Below are positions 26,539 to 35,291 of a stretch of DNA of 64,000 bases, in pieces (positions within the stretch are counted from its first letter, which is position 1; each line of letters starts with the position of its first letter). The stretch is from positions 868,001 to 932,000 of the forward strand of contig NZ_AP018679.1 in NCBI RefSeq assembly GCF_002218005.2, read 5' to 3'. The DNA comes from Vibrio algivorus (GTDB lineage: Bacteria; Pseudomonadota; Gammaproteobacteria; Enterobacterales; Vibrionaceae). The translations under genes were made by a program, and so were the position numbers. A model generated the notes under the pieces. The model saw only the letters and a program-made list of their open reading frames with translations, searched no databases and was not told the origin of the DNA.

Positions 26539-26940
26539 TTACGGCTGCCACTTTGCTTTCATTTTAGCAATGGTAGTCGGCGCTATATCATGAATACTAC
26601 CGTAGTTTTCTCGACATACATGGATTACCAATTCAACCTGACAGCGTTTAGCAATGTCTTGGTAGGCTTTCATTTCCCAGTGACGAACGAAGGTATTCGA
26701 CACAATTACTGACTGACCTTGCTTTAAATGGCGTTCCGTTTGTTGCTGACACCATTGATGAGCTTGTTCGATCTTTAACGGGTTAAAATAATACTTTCCA
26801 TCCGCTTCAACAAAATACATATCCGTTTCTAAATGTACTGAGCCTTGCTCTTGCGATAACTGCTTAGCTAAGGTGGATTTCCCCGAACCCGGCAAACCAC
26901 GAATAAGCATTAATGTTTGAATATTGCTTGATTCTGACAA
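26539..26940 (-). CDS. Small AAA_33-type ATP-binding protein / kinase
   Basis: The 133-residue product has a P-loop RGLPGSGKSTLAKQL near its N-terminus and a short nucleotide-kinase fold with ETDMYFVEADGKYYF and VSNTFVRHWEM. This is typical of the zeta-toxin/polynucleotide-kinase-like family AAA_33. The substrate is unknown. The ORF begins with TTG, and the stop of the acetyltransferase gene lies 4 bases upstream, so the two are coupled. An in-frame ATG at 26910 (MLIRGLPG) is an alternative start. There is no matching antitoxin gene nearby, which argues against a toxin role. Confidence 0.75.
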   Translation of the reverse strand: MSESSNIQTLMLIRGLPGSGKSTLAKQLSQEQGSVHLETDMYFVEADGKYYFNPLKIEQAHQWCQQQTERHLKQGQSVIVSNTFVRHWEMKAYQDIAKRCQVELVIHVCRENYGSIHDIAPTTIAKMKAKWQP

Positions 26941-26944
26941 TATA

Positions 26945-27559
26945 TTAATCCCAACCTTCTAATTGATACTTTTCAATTAACTCATCAATATCTTCTTGAG
27001 TTGGCATTTTGCCATGATCAATCGTTTTGATCACTCTGCATGGATTACCTACTGCAATCACATTGTCTGGAATATCTTTTGTTACCACGCTGCCTGCGCC
27101 AATCACACTATTATTGCCAATGGTTACGCCACCTAACACAATCACCCCCGCACCAATCCAGACACAATCACCGATGGTAATCGGATCACCACAAGCGAAC
27201 GGTTCAATACGTTCACGTAAAATAATAGGATGACTTGCTGCGCAGAGCTGTACATTGGGCGCTATCAACACATAATCACCAATAGTGACTGGTGCGATAT
27301 CAAGTACCGTTAAACCGTAGTTAATAAACCCGCCTTTACCAATGGTAAAGTTTTTCCCCATATCGCATAAAAATGGCGGTTCAATATGAGTACCTTGGTA
27401 GTCATTCAAAATTTTACCAAGTAATTCTTTTCTCAGAATCTGCTCTCGTGGTCGGGAATGATTAAAGTCATAAAGCCATTCTTTGCATTGCATTTGCTGC
27501 TCGATCAATTCACTATCAATCAAAGTTTTTACGGTAAAATCATTAATGGTTTGGGACAT
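26945..27559 (-). CDS. Sugar O-acetyltransferase (Maa/NodL/LacA family)
   Basis: The 204-residue product is a left-handed beta-helix acyltransferase. Hexapeptide repeats are clear in FTIGKGGFINYGLTVLDIAPVTIGDYVLIAPNVQL and in GDCVWIGAGVIVLGGVTIGNNSVIGAGSVVTKDIP. The catalytic histidine lies in AASHPI. The N-terminal Mac domain (residues 10-60) is typical of maltose and galactoside acetyltransferases. It transfers acetyl groups from acetyl-CoA to sugars. It heads a two-gene unit with the small kinase. The acceptor sugar cannot be predicted. Confidence 0.9.
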   Translation of the reverse strand: MSQTINDFTVKTLIDSELIEQQMQCKEWLYDFNHSRPREQILRKELLGKILNDYQGTHIEPPFLCDMGKNFTIGKGGFINYGLTVLDIAPVTIGDYVLIAPNVQLCAASHPIILRERIEPFACGDPITIGDCVWIGAGVIVLGGVTIGNNSVIGAGSVVTKDIPDNVIAVGNPCRVIKTIDHGKMPTQEDIDELIEKYQLEGWD

Positions 27560-27580
27560 AGTGGCCTACTAATATAGAGT

Positions 27581-27659
27581 CTATACCCAAGTAATTGGAG
27601 TTGCATTGAGGCGAATGAACGCCGTTAACAAAGCTGCGACTTCAAATACGAAGGGTATA
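27581..27659. repeat. ERIC-like repeat (family B), short form
   Basis: The 79-bp unit starts TATACCCAAGTAATTGGAG and ends CTTCAAATACGAAGGGTATA. It is the ends-only version of the 146-bp copy at 48134-48279, lacking about 65 internal bases. ERIC elements of enterobacteria and Vibrio have similar inverted ends. Confidence 0.7.
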
Positions 27660-27682
27660 ACTTCAATTTGGATGAAAACGAT

Positions 27683-28540
27683 ATGGATAAACAACAAATA
27701 ACCATCTGTGGCTGCGGCTGGCTTGGGCTAGCACTGGCAAAATCTCTGGTTCAGCAAGGCTTTGATGTCTATGGCACTAAACAATCTGATATCGATGCTC
27801 AAGCATTAGCTACCTTTGGCATTCAAGGCTTGCCGCTGGTTTTACCCGTAGATATAAACCAACTAGACAATCAGCAGCAAGCTGCCCTACAACAGGCTTT
27901 TGCCTCAGATCTACTAGTAATCAATGTACCACCAGGTCGTTACCCTAATAGTGCCGAAGATTTCAAACGAAAAATACAAAGCTTATCGCATATTGCAAAA
28001 CAAGCCGGCACTAAAAAGATATTATTTATCAGCACCACAGGGGTTTATGCTGGCTGCCAAGGTGAAATCACCGAAGATACTCCGACTCTACCGAATACTG
28101 AATCGGGTCATGCACATGTGTGGTTAGAAAGTTGGTTAAGGGAAGAATGGCAAGATAACCTAGTCGTGTTGCGTTTATCGGGCTTAATCGGGCCAGATCG
28201 TCATCCTACTAAACATATTGTCAAACGCTATGAATCAACGAAGCAGCCTTTAGAAAATGGATTAACACCAGTAAACCTGATTCACCAATATGACATTATT
28301 AGTGCTATTTCTCATTTACTCGAGCAATGGCCTGAGCGCAAAGTATTACACCTCGCAGCTCATTCACACCCTAGCCGTTCAGAATATTATCAAGCCATGG
28401 CACAACATCTAGGCTTAACCGTTCCACAGTTTGTCGAGAACGGCGCACAAAATAAATGGATAAATGCTCAAGCAAGTTGCCAAGCGTTAAATCTCACATT
28501 GCAATATGATGAATTAATGCAATTTAAGCCTTATCAATAA
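27683..28540 (+). CDS. yeeZ: NAD-dependent epimerase/dehydratase-like protein (YeeZ-like)
   Basis: The product has 285 residues. It has a Rossmann fold with ITICGCGWLGLALAKSL at the N-terminus (GxGxxG variant), INVPPGR and FISTTGVY segments, and RLSGLIGPDRHP. This pattern is shared with E. coli YeeZ, an atypical short-chain dehydrogenase of unknown role. The longer frame begins with TTG at 27668. The ATG at 27683 is preferred because GGATGA precedes it and the family N-terminus starts there. The gene follows the ERIC-like repeat by 23 bases and is followed by the AbrB gene after 52 bases. Confidence 0.8.
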   Translation: MDKQQITICGCGWLGLALAKSLVQQGFDVYGTKQSDIDAQALATFGIQGLPLVLPVDINQLDNQQQAALQQAFASDLLVINVPPGRYPNSAEDFKRKIQSLSHIAKQAGTKKILFISTTGVYAGCQGEITEDTPTLPNTESGHAHVWLESWLREEWQDNLVVLRLSGLIGPDRHPTKHIVKRYESTKQPLENGLTPVNLIHQYDIISAISHLLEQWPERKVLHLAAHSHPSRSEYYQAMAQHLGLTVPQFVENGAQNKWINAQASCQALNLTLQYDELMQFKPYQ

Positions 28541-28592
28541 GCTTACTCTAAATAACAAATCAATCTCTAAGCAGAATACAGAACTAATAAAT

Positions 28593-29618
28593 ATGCCAAC
28601 TTTGATCACTTTTATTATTGCACTACTCGGTGGGTTAATCGGTTATTTAACCCATATTCCTATTGGTGAAATGCTAGGGGCAATGCTGGCCGTTTTAATC
28701 ACAGGTCGCATGTATCCAAAACTTTCATTTCCCAAGCAGATGCTCACTGTTATTCAAATTGTGTTAGGCATAAGCATAGGCGCAATCATCAATATAAATG
28801 ATTGGTTTGCAAGTTTGAGTATTGGGGTCTTAATTGGGCTTTTATGTTGTATGTCTAGCCAGATCGTTATTGGTTATTTTTGGCTAACCAAACGTTGTCA
28901 TTGGAGTCGCTCAGAAGCTTTTCTCGGTGCGGTTCCCGGCGCTCTGGCTGCAATCATTGTAATGACTGATGCGCAAGAAAAACCCTCCTACCGCGTCATT
29001 TTTACCCACTCAATTCGACTTATCTTTTTAATGGTGCTAGCCAGTATTATTGCGCTATTTAATCAAGCAACAACCGAAGCACCTACTGAGTTACTGACTC
29101 AAGTACAAACTGCCTCTTATCTACTTTTATTTGGAATTAGTCTTGCTGCACTCGCTGCTGGAATGCTACTCGATAAAATCGGTATACCTGCACCATTTAT
29201 GTTAACCGCCATGCTACTCACCGCAGGGTTAAATTCAGCATTACCCCAATACACTTATCAAGTACCAGAGCTATTCTTATTAATTTCAATGGCATTAATT
29301 GGTGGCTTTGTTGGGTTAAGAATGCAAGGAATTACACTACAAGAGACCATCGACAGTGTTCGCTCTGGTGTCATGGTGACGTTACTCAGTTGCGGTGTCA
29401 CCTTAGTCATGGCACTGATCTTTAGCCAATTACTCAATATCTCCTTTTCAGTATTGGCTCTATCTTGGGTTCCGGGCAGCTTAGAGTCGATGACAGCAGT
29501 TGCAATACTACTGGGATTAGAACCGGCTTTTGTGATGATGAATCATATTATTCGCCTTACGCTTTTATACCTACTACCTGCTTTTCTTGGTGATGTATTA
29601 AAAGAAAATAAAGCCTAA
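28593..29618 (+). CDS. AbrB-family (ammonia-monooxygenase-like) membrane protein
   Basis: The 341-residue product has about ten hydrophobic segments in two repeats. Each repeat carries the family's GALLGxxL-like pattern: GEMLGAMLAVLITGRMYP in the first half, and DKIGIPAPFMLTAMLLTAGL in the second. The segment AFLGAVPGALAAIIVM and the C-terminal SWVPGSLESMTAVAILLGLEPAFVMMNHIIRL are hallmarks of AbrB proteins, named from a misleading similarity to ammonia monooxygenase regulators. Function is not established; transport is assumed. The ribosome binding site is weak. It ends one base before the convergent HPP-CBS gene. Confidence 0.82.
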   Translation: MPTLITFIIALLGGLIGYLTHIPIGEMLGAMLAVLITGRMYPKLSFPKQMLTVIQIVLGISIGAIININDWFASLSIGVLIGLLCCMSSQIVIGYFWLTKRCHWSRSEAFLGAVPGALAAIIVMTDAQEKPSYRVIFTHSIRLIFLMVLASIIALFNQATTEAPTELLTQVQTASYLLLFGISLAALAAGMLLDKIGIPAPFMLTAMLLTAGLNSALPQYTYQVPELFLLISMALIGGFVGLRMQGITLQETIDSVRSGVMVTLLSCGVTLVMALIFSQLLNISFSVLALSWVPGSLESMTAVAILLGLEPAFVMMNHIIRLTLLYLLPAFLGDVLKENKA

Positions 29619-29619
29619 A

Positions 29620-30813
29620 TTAAGGTTTTTGATTGACTGAATACAGCGCACCAATTAAGTCGGATTGAGTGATGATGCCACACAACTTTTGTTCGCTGTC
29701 TAATACTGGAATGTGATGCAGGCCAATATCTGACAGCAAAGGTACTAATGCCACAATATGATCGGTGTCTTTCACTGCTATCACATTGGTGACCATAAGA
29801 TCCTTCACTTTGTTATTCACTTCTTTACGGTGTTTGCGCTTCACTAACATACGGTTTAAATGCTTTAACAACCCAGAATAACTTGGCACCGTGAGGTTCT
29901 TCAGAAAATCGACACTGGATATCACACCAAGTAATTCACGCTCTTCATTCACCACAGGTAGCATACTGATTTTGTGTTTATGCAGTATTTTCCAAGCCGC
30001 ACCTAATGGCATATCCGCCGACGCAGTGATCACATCCGCAGACATAATATCGCGGCTTAAAATTTCCCCACTACGACGTTGATAAGCGAGTTTTTGCGCT
30101 TGTTGGTAAATGGTTTCTAATTCTTCTTGGCTGACCGCCAACACACTATCAAAACTATTAATGGCTTGGCGTAAATCATCCGCTTGCAGCCCTAAACGTT
30201 TCAATGGTGTTTGATCATGATGAAGATGCACCGGATCATAATTCGTCGCAGGTTTGAGCCAGCGCTTTTTCAATATCAAACGTGATAACAACTGACTGGC
30301 AATAAAGAACACCAACACGTTTAAACAAATAGGAAGCAAAATATCCGCCCCGACTTCACTATGCTGACTGGCTAACACCGGCACTAATGCCGTCGCTGCG
30401 GCAGGTGGATGCATACATTCTAAGATGTACATCATCATCAACACACAAGCAATGGCCGTGGCAGCCAGCAATGCCAAATCAGCAATAAAAAAGCTCAAAA
30501 CCAAACCAATACAAGCCGACATAATATGACCAACTAAAAACGGCCACGGCTTGGCTAACGGGCTAGAAGGTAACGCAAACAAAATAACCGAAGACGCCCC
30601 CATCGAGCCAATCAGCACCATCTTAGCATCACTACCTTGCACATACTGGCTGATAATAACCACCAAAAATAACGCACAAAACCCCGTAATAGAGACTTTA
30701 ATTCTTTCGATTAAAGGAATAGCAGAAATGATTTGTCCATTGGCATGGTCAATGCCTAACTGAGATAAGAACTTGGATAATGCGCGTTGATATTGTTTGA
30801 TAATAAGTTGCAT
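29620..30813 (-). CDS. HPP family membrane protein with tandem CBS domains
   Basis: The 397-residue product has an N-terminal HPP domain (residues 25-180) with four membrane segments and the motif ILECMHPPAAATALVPVL, which contains the name-giving HPP. Two CBS domains (about 258-315 and 340-395), SADVITASADMPLGAAWKILHKHKISMLPVV and VTNVIAVKDTDHIVALVPLLSDIGLHHIPVL, probably sense adenosine nucleotides. HPP proteins have been linked to nitrite transport in plastids and cyanobacteria; in proteobacteria the substrate is unknown. It is transcribed alone, convergent with the AbrB gene. Confidence 0.88.
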   Translation of the reverse strand: MQLIIKQYQRALSKFLSQLGIDHANGQIISAIPLIERIKVSITGFCALFLVVIISQYVQGSDAKMVLIGSMGASSVILFALPSSPLAKPWPFLVGHIMSACIGLVLSFFIADLALLAATAIACVLMMMYILECMHPPAAATALVPVLASQHSEVGADILLPICLNVLVFFIASQLLSRLILKKRWLKPATNYDPVHLHHDQTPLKRLGLQADDLRQAINSFDSVLAVSQEELETIYQQAQKLAYQRRSGEILSRDIMSADVITASADMPLGAAWKILHKHKISMLPVVNEERELLGVISSVDFLKNLTVPSYSGLLKHLNRMLVKRKHRKEVNNKVKDLMVTNVIAVKDTDHIVALVPLLSDIGLHHIPVLDSEQKLCGIITQSDLIGALYSVNQKP

Positions 30814-30991
30814 TGTAAATGTATCAATTTATGAATGAGCCGCAATTGTATACATTCTTGTAACCTAAGAGCAACAATTAAACAGTAAAAGCAGACAGCA
30901 AGACCGACTCCAAAGCAATATAGACTGATGTGTTATGACAAGGGAAGGCAGGACGGAATGATGCTCACCTCTATACCGCCAGTCTTAATTC

Positions 30992-31936
30992 TTAAATCTC
31001 AAAAAACTCTTTATTGGAATCGTGCGTCTCTACCCATTTAACGCTTTGTCTAGCTTCAAAGTACAGTTGCAATCCGTAATAATTTAAATAGCATTGTGGA
31101 CCGCCTAGGTGAGCGAAAGCATCAAAAAAGGCATCTTCTTGTTGGCATAGTGCCGGTAAGGTGAGGATCTGGTTTTTAAGTGCCCATTGGATGGATTCTA
31201 CCGTTGCGACACCATCGCCAACATGAATGGCTTCTATTCGAGAGTAATCCCCGGCGAAACTGGTTTGTCTTTCAATCTCTTGTTGATCGTCAAGTTGCTG
31301 GCGAACTTCATCAAGAATCTTATCTCGTTGATAACCAATAATCGCTTTATTAAGTTTGGCAATTCTTAGCGCGTAATCGAGTTTTTCAGGCCCAAGCAGC
31401 TCAACTAAGCTCGGCAATAGCTCTTTATCTAAACGCAATGATTTGATCAGGTGTTCAATGCAAGTATTGAGCGACATATAACGCACCCCATCAAACTCGA
31501 AGCCGTAGGTTTCATCTTCACCTTCCACGGGAATGCTATCAACCGCGACAGCCCAACCTTGGTAAGAAAGTCTATCTCTCGCTATTTCATACATTTTCCA
31601 CGCACTTTCACCAAAGCCACCAAGTAATGCGCCTGAGAATTCAGATTCTTGTAATTCTTGTTCCGTCCAATTTTGGCCGATAGCAAGATGATCAGAATAC
31701 TTGTCCATTAGAGAACGCTTTACGTGATCTCGCACTGCCCAAATTGATGATACATCACTCGCGACTCGAACAGCCGCACATTCTTCACAAGCAGGAATGC
31801 TCATTGGTTCATGGGCTAAGAAATGAATATTTTTGGGGTTTCTAGGTAAATCGAAAGCCTTTGCAGCTGGCTCGCCACAAAACCAGCAGGTATGTCTGAA
31901 ATTAAATGGAATATCGATGTAAGTATATTGAGACAT
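30992..31936 (-). CDS. Uncharacterised protein with paired CxxC motifs
   Basis: The 314-residue soluble protein has no signal peptide and begins MSQYTYIDIPFNFRHTCWFCGEP. CWFC (residues 17-20) and CEEC (51-54) together make a likely zinc ribbon. The rest is mostly helical and acidic, without a recognised catalytic motif. It resembles uncharacterised proteins I associate with Vibrionaceae, but I cannot name a family. It is monocistronic, with a hairpin (32000-32024) on its upstream side between it and yehS. Confidence 0.75.
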   Translation of the reverse strand: MSQYTYIDIPFNFRHTCWFCGEPAAKAFDLPRNPKNIHFLAHEPMSIPACEECAAVRVASDVSSIWAVRDHVKRSLMDKYSDHLAIGQNWTEQELQESEFSGALLGGFGESAWKMYEIARDRLSYQGWAVAVDSIPVEGEDETYGFEFDGVRYMSLNTCIEHLIKSLRLDKELLPSLVELLGPEKLDYALRIAKLNKAIIGYQRDKILDEVRQQLDDQQEIERQTSFAGDYSRIEAIHVGDGVATVESIQWALKNQILTLPALCQQEDAFFDAFAHLGGPQCYLNYYGLQLYFEARQSVKWVETHDSNKEFFEI

Positions 31937-31999
31937 AGAAAACCTTACTGACTACTGCATTAAAAAGTTGAAACGAAAAAGATAGCGTTCTAAAACGTC

Positions 32000-32024
32000 A
32001 AAGGGCTGAGATTATCAGCCCTTT
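32000..32024 (-). terminator. Hairpin terminator after yehS
   Basis: AAAGGGCTGA (32000-32009) pairs with TCAGCCCTTT (32015-32024). On the minus strand it lies just after the yehS stop codon, but its T-run is weak. Confidence 0.6.
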
Positions 32025-32054
32025 ACTTAATATCCAAGTGCGTTGACTTAGGTA

Positions 32055-32537
32055 TTAATCTTCAAACTCTGTTGTATGTTCAGGGCGCAATTGACGCTGC
32101 ACACCAAATAAGAAATTACGTAAGATTTGGTCTTTACACTCACGATAATGCTTATTGTCTGGCTTGCGGAAAAATGCACTTAGTTCATGTTTACTCAAAT
32201 TGAAATCGACCAATTTTAGCGTTTCTAAAATATCTTCAGCTTTCATATTCAGTGCAATACGCAACTTCATAAAAATCATATTATTAGTTAGGCGGTTTTC
32301 AGGTTGAGGCTGTTCACCTTCTCGCTTACCACGCTTGGTATTGATGAGACCGTTAAGGAAAATTGCTAACTCTTTATCGGTACACTTTACAAAATCCGCA
32401 TCTTCTTCTTTCTTTAGCCAAGCGCTTATTTGTGAACGTGAAACTTCATGGTCTGCAGCTGCGTAGATGGCAATCATCTCTGCATCTTTAAAATCAAAAG
32501 CGTAGCGAATACGGCGTAAAATGTCGTTATTAGTCAA
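32055..32537 (-). CDS. yehS: DUF1456 family protein YehS
   Basis: The 160-residue product has two copies of the DUF1456 helical unit. The first is MTNNDILRRIRYAFDFKDAEMIAIYAAADHEVSRSQISAWLKKEED, and the second is LTNNMIFMKLRIALNMKAEDILETLKLVDFNLSKHELSAFFRKPDN. Both end in a conserved CxDxxLxxFLxG-type stretch (CTDKELAIFLNGL and CKDQILRNFLFGV). This is the YehS family, common in gammaproteobacteria and of unknown function, perhaps nucleic-acid binding. The upstream region is a full copy of repeat family A, so its promoter may be inside or next to that repeat. Confidence 0.88.
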   Translation of the reverse strand: MTNNDILRRIRYAFDFKDAEMIAIYAAADHEVSRSQISAWLKKEEDADFVKCTDKELAIFLNGLINTKRGKREGEQPQPENRLTNNMIFMKLRIALNMKAEDILETLKLVDFNLSKHELSAFFRKPDNKHYRECKDQILRNFLFGVQRQLRPEHTTEFED

Positions 32538-32557
32538 AATCGTTCCTAAGGTTAAAT

Positions 32558-32721
32558 ATATAACCCAAGTGACTTCAAGATGCAGAATTCAGAATTATCA
32601 TCCTAACCTTTAAGCAAGGAAGATTGGCGAAGGAATGTAAGCACCTTTCAAACCAATCTAACGCTGCTTAAAGCTTGTTTTATTCTTGCTGAAACTCGTA
32701 TCGTGAAGTTACTTGGCTATA
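32558..32721. repeat. Repeat family A, full-length copy
   Basis: The 164-bp unit begins TATAACCCAAGTGACTTCAAG and ends AAGTTACTTGGCTATA. It is the best preserved match to the copy at 8508-8673. It lies between yehS and the terminator of the next gene. Confidence 0.85.
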
Positions 32722-32737
32722 ATAATTTCAATAAATA

Positions 32738-32760
32738 AGGGCTGCACATCTGGCAGCCCT
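32738..32760 (-). terminator. Hairpin terminator of the DUF7282-like gene
   Basis: AGGGCTGC (32738-32745) pairs with GCAGCCCT (32753-32760). On the minus strand the stem is followed by TTATTTATT. Confidence 0.6.
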
Positions 32761-32822
32761 AGAATACTCATTCATTTTAGCAGAGTTACAGATAGCCACC
32801 TATCTATATTCTCAGTCGAAAC

Positions 32823-33233
32823 CTATTTCGCCGTTACAGTCACCATGACTAATTTGCCATCGACACGGACTGGACCATCTTCTTTGGCACCAAGTGTGTA
32901 CTCAAAAACACCTGTTTTCATGCCACCAGCTTCACCATGAAGCATCAGCATTAACATATCCCCTGACTTAACAGGTTCCATTAAAATCGCAGTGACATCA
33001 TGATTTTCACCGCTTTTCACAGGAGAATAGCCGACAACAGGACCGGGCTTCATATCTTTATCGGTTCGATGTACCACTAGCCAACCATTGGCATCAGCAT
33101 GAATTTTTTTCGCGGTGACAGTACCACCAGAAACATCCTGGTCATCCCCCCAAACTTTATTATCGGCAAGCGCTAGAGGCGTAACACCCAGTAATATCGC
33201 AGCTAAACTGATCTTTTGTATAAACTGATTCAT
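32823..33233 (-). CDS. Secreted DUF7282-like protein
   Basis: The product has 136 residues. A signal peptide MNQFIQKISLAAILLGVTPLALA precedes DNKVWGDDQ. The mature part is a single beta-rich domain with GWLVVHRTDKDMKPGPVVGYSPVKSG and a methionine-rich MLMLMLHGEAGGMKTGVFEY stretch. The pattern resembles DUF7282 domains of bacterial and archaeal exported proteins. The longer frame to 33329 has no ribosome binding site, whereas AAGGA lies 7 bases before the ATG at 33233. The protein is probably periplasmic. The methionine and histidine cluster could bind copper, but this is inference. Confidence 0.75.
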   Translation of the reverse strand: MNQFIQKISLAAILLGVTPLALADNKVWGDDQDVSGGTVTAKKIHADANGWLVVHRTDKDMKPGPVVGYSPVKSGENHDVTAILMEPVKSGDMLMLMLHGEAGGMKTGVFEYTLGAKEDGPVRVDGKLVMVTVTAK

Positions 33234-33360
33234 GTTCAATTCCTTGTTTCTAACAAAATGTAAAGAAACGACGGCAGACTGTTTCTCGGTAATCAGTAGA
33301 CAATACGTACCACCTAGAAAGCGGTTCACTTTTTATTCAATAATTTTTCCTCTTAATAAA

Positions 33361-33384
33361 AAGGCTCGCTATATAACGAGCCTT
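33361..33384 (-). terminator. Rho-independent terminator of pldA
   Basis: AAGGCTCG (33361-33368) pairs with CGAGCCTT (33377-33384). On the minus strand TTTTTATT follows the stem. Confidence 0.82.
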
Positions 33385-33405
33385 CATCATCAATACTAAG
33401 TGAAC

Positions 33406-34449
33406 TTATAAGATCCCTGTAATGGCGATTCCTAAGCCTACCCTTTGTTGATTTTGGTTATAGTCAATTAAGCTACTGCCATAACCGGCTGAATATTTGG
33501 CGTAACCACGAACTTTGCCCCAAATAGGAAAAGTTAATCCTAGCTCAGCATAGCCTTTATGGGTCGAAAAATTTTCACGGCCTAAAAATGAAAACTCTAA
33601 ATCATTCCACTTATACACGCTGGTTAATTCAAAATGCCCCATAAAATCTTCAATATCTGGGTTGTCATCACCACTTGAGTCATTAGGGTCACTTTTTTCG
33701 CTTTCAGGAATACGCCACCAAGGTTGTAGCGCAATTAAGAAGTTATCTTTAGCAAAGTAAAATTGAGTATAAACACGGTTCCAGCTACGAGATAAGTTCT
33801 GTCTTTGGCCATTTGATTCATGCTCTATGCCAACTCCAAAAGCGGTGGTACCACCAAATGGTGTCCAAGCGGTTGGAGTCACATAAAAAAGCTCTGGTCG
33901 ATAATTGGTTTCACGAAATGGGCGAGAAATTTCATCGGCATAAACCTGCCAGAATGACTTCAATGTCATGCCAAAAAATAATCCATCACCTTCAAACATT
34001 AAGTCTGAATAATTTAAAGGCACTTTAAAGCTAATTTGAAACTCAGCCTCTGCATGCTCAAGTCCTTCCGACCAGTCGGTACCTTCATAAGCTTTGTCAT
34101 TGATATTATCGCTATAAGTAACAGGTAGAAGATAATTCAAACGGTGAGCGGTCATAACAAAAGGCTCAAAGGCCGTTTCACGTTCAGTTTCGAGACGGTT
34201 AACTGCTAAATTTTCCTGCTGATTCTTAACCGAGTCAGTTTGGGAAACCATATCCAATTGACATTCATCTCGGATATTTTGAACCGTTTTTTCCCCTTGT
34301 TGCAGTTTGATTTTATCTAATAAACATAAATCATAGGCGCTTGACACACTATCTTCTGACACTTGACGTGATTGTTCAGGATCTTCTGCCCATACCAATG
34401 GCACACAACACACATTGAACAACAAAACTTGCAGCGAATTCAGTCTCAT
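33406..34449 (-). CDS. pldA: Outer-membrane phospholipase A (PldA)
   Basis: The 347-residue product has a signal peptide ending VWA before EDPEQ. An N-terminal extension of about 90 residues comes before a 12-strand beta-barrel. The catalytic motif is clear: EHESNGQRQNLSRSWNRVY supplies the histidine and serine (HxS) and the downstream asparagine of the family. The protein hydrolyses phospholipids in the outer leaflet when lipid asymmetry is lost, and usually acts as a calcium-dependent dimer. The C-terminus ends in a barrel strand. It is divergent from the small outer-membrane protein at 34687 and ends in a terminator. Confidence 0.9.
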   Translation of the reverse strand: MRLNSLQVLLFNVCCVPLVWAEDPEQSRQVSEDSVSSAYDLCLLDKIKLQQGEKTVQNIRDECQLDMVSQTDSVKNQQENLAVNRLETERETAFEPFVMTAHRLNYLLPVTYSDNINDKAYEGTDWSEGLEHAEAEFQISFKVPLNYSDLMFEGDGLFFGMTLKSFWQVYADEISRPFRETNYRPELFYVTPTAWTPFGGTTAFGVGIEHESNGQRQNLSRSWNRVYTQFYFAKDNFLIALQPWWRIPESEKSDPNDSSGDDNPDIEDFMGHFELTSVYKWNDLEFSFLGRENFSTHKGYAELGLTFPIWGKVRGYAKYSAGYGSSLIDYNQNQQRVGLGIAITGIL

Positions 34450-34564
34450 GACTTATCCTTGTTCATTATTTGAAAACCAAATTAGCATACCAAGTTAAAT
34501 TAATAATTTATATGAATGACGGCTAGTTATCACAAAAACCAAACATTATTTTGCTTATTATTAA

Positions 34565-34587
34565 TATACCCAAGCCACTTGGGTATA
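34565..34587. repeat. Minimal derivative of repeat family A
   Basis: TATACCCAAG and CTTGGGTATA face each other with only three bases between them. All interior sequence of the family is missing. Confidence 0.65.
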
Positions 34588-34686
34588 GATAAATTGTGAG
34601 GTTAATCGACACAAAATTAAGGCGCTTTTACTTCGCCTGACCTTTCAGGCAAATTAAACACAATGGAATGTGATTAGGATTACCCA

Positions 34687-35277
34687 ATGAAAAATAAAAG
34701 CTGGCTATTATTTGTTGCAGCCGCGGCAATGACTTCGGCAACGGCTTATGCTGATGTCATTATTACACCAATGGTTGGTTATACTTTAGGTGGTGAAGTC
34801 GAAGATTCTAATGGTAATGAATATGACTTAAAGGGAAGCGAAAGCTACGGCCTATCCATTGAAGTGCCCGTTGAAAATGGCCAGCTCGGACTATTCTATT
34901 CTTATCAAGATAATGAGTTGGAATCTTTAGATTATGACTCGTCAATCCAATACTTGATGATACAAAGCCGTTTAAATATGCCCATCAATAATAACGCATT
35001 AAGTTACTTAGGTGTCGGCCTTGGGGGCTCTTATACCGATGTAGACTGGGCCGATAGCAAGTATGGTTTTGCAGCAAGTATTTACGCTGGGTTGGAATAC
35101 AAATTTACCGATAATTTAGCGTTAACTGGACAAATACGTTGGTTAGGTACAATCGTCGATAATGATTCACAAAGCGCCTGCTATGCAAACCAAAGTTCAA
35201 GCAATTGTTATATTAAATTTGAGTCAGACTGGATGAACCAATTCCAGTCTAACCTTGGTATGGTATTTCGTTTTTAA
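34687..35277 (+). CDS. Small outer-membrane beta-barrel protein
   Basis: The 196-residue product has a signal peptide (MKNKSWLLFVAAAAMTSATAYA, cleavage before DVIITPMVGY). It then has alternating polar and aromatic strands typical of an eight-stranded barrel, ending in NLGMVFRF with the terminal phenylalanine used for outer-membrane insertion. The layout fits an OmpA-like transmembrane domain or OmpX/OmpW-type porin, without a periplasmic domain. Two cysteines in SACYANQSSSNCYIKF probably form a disulphide in a late extracellular loop. AGGATT precedes the ATG. The function is unknown. Confidence 0.8.
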   Translation: MKNKSWLLFVAAAAMTSATAYADVIITPMVGYTLGGEVEDSNGNEYDLKGSESYGLSIEVPVENGQLGLFYSYQDNELESLDYDSSIQYLMIQSRLNMPINNNALSYLGVGLGGSYTDVDWADSKYGFAASIYAGLEYKFTDNLALTGQIRWLGTIVDNDSQSACYANQSSSNCYIKFESDWMNQFQSNLGMVFRF

Positions 35278-35291
35278 GGATAAGCCGGAAT

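Noticed and set aside
26539..27559. Small kinase plus acetyltransferase as a toxin-antitoxin pair
   Set aside because: The acetyltransferase has the full Maa/NodL layout, not a GNAT toxin, and the kinase has no antitoxin partner.
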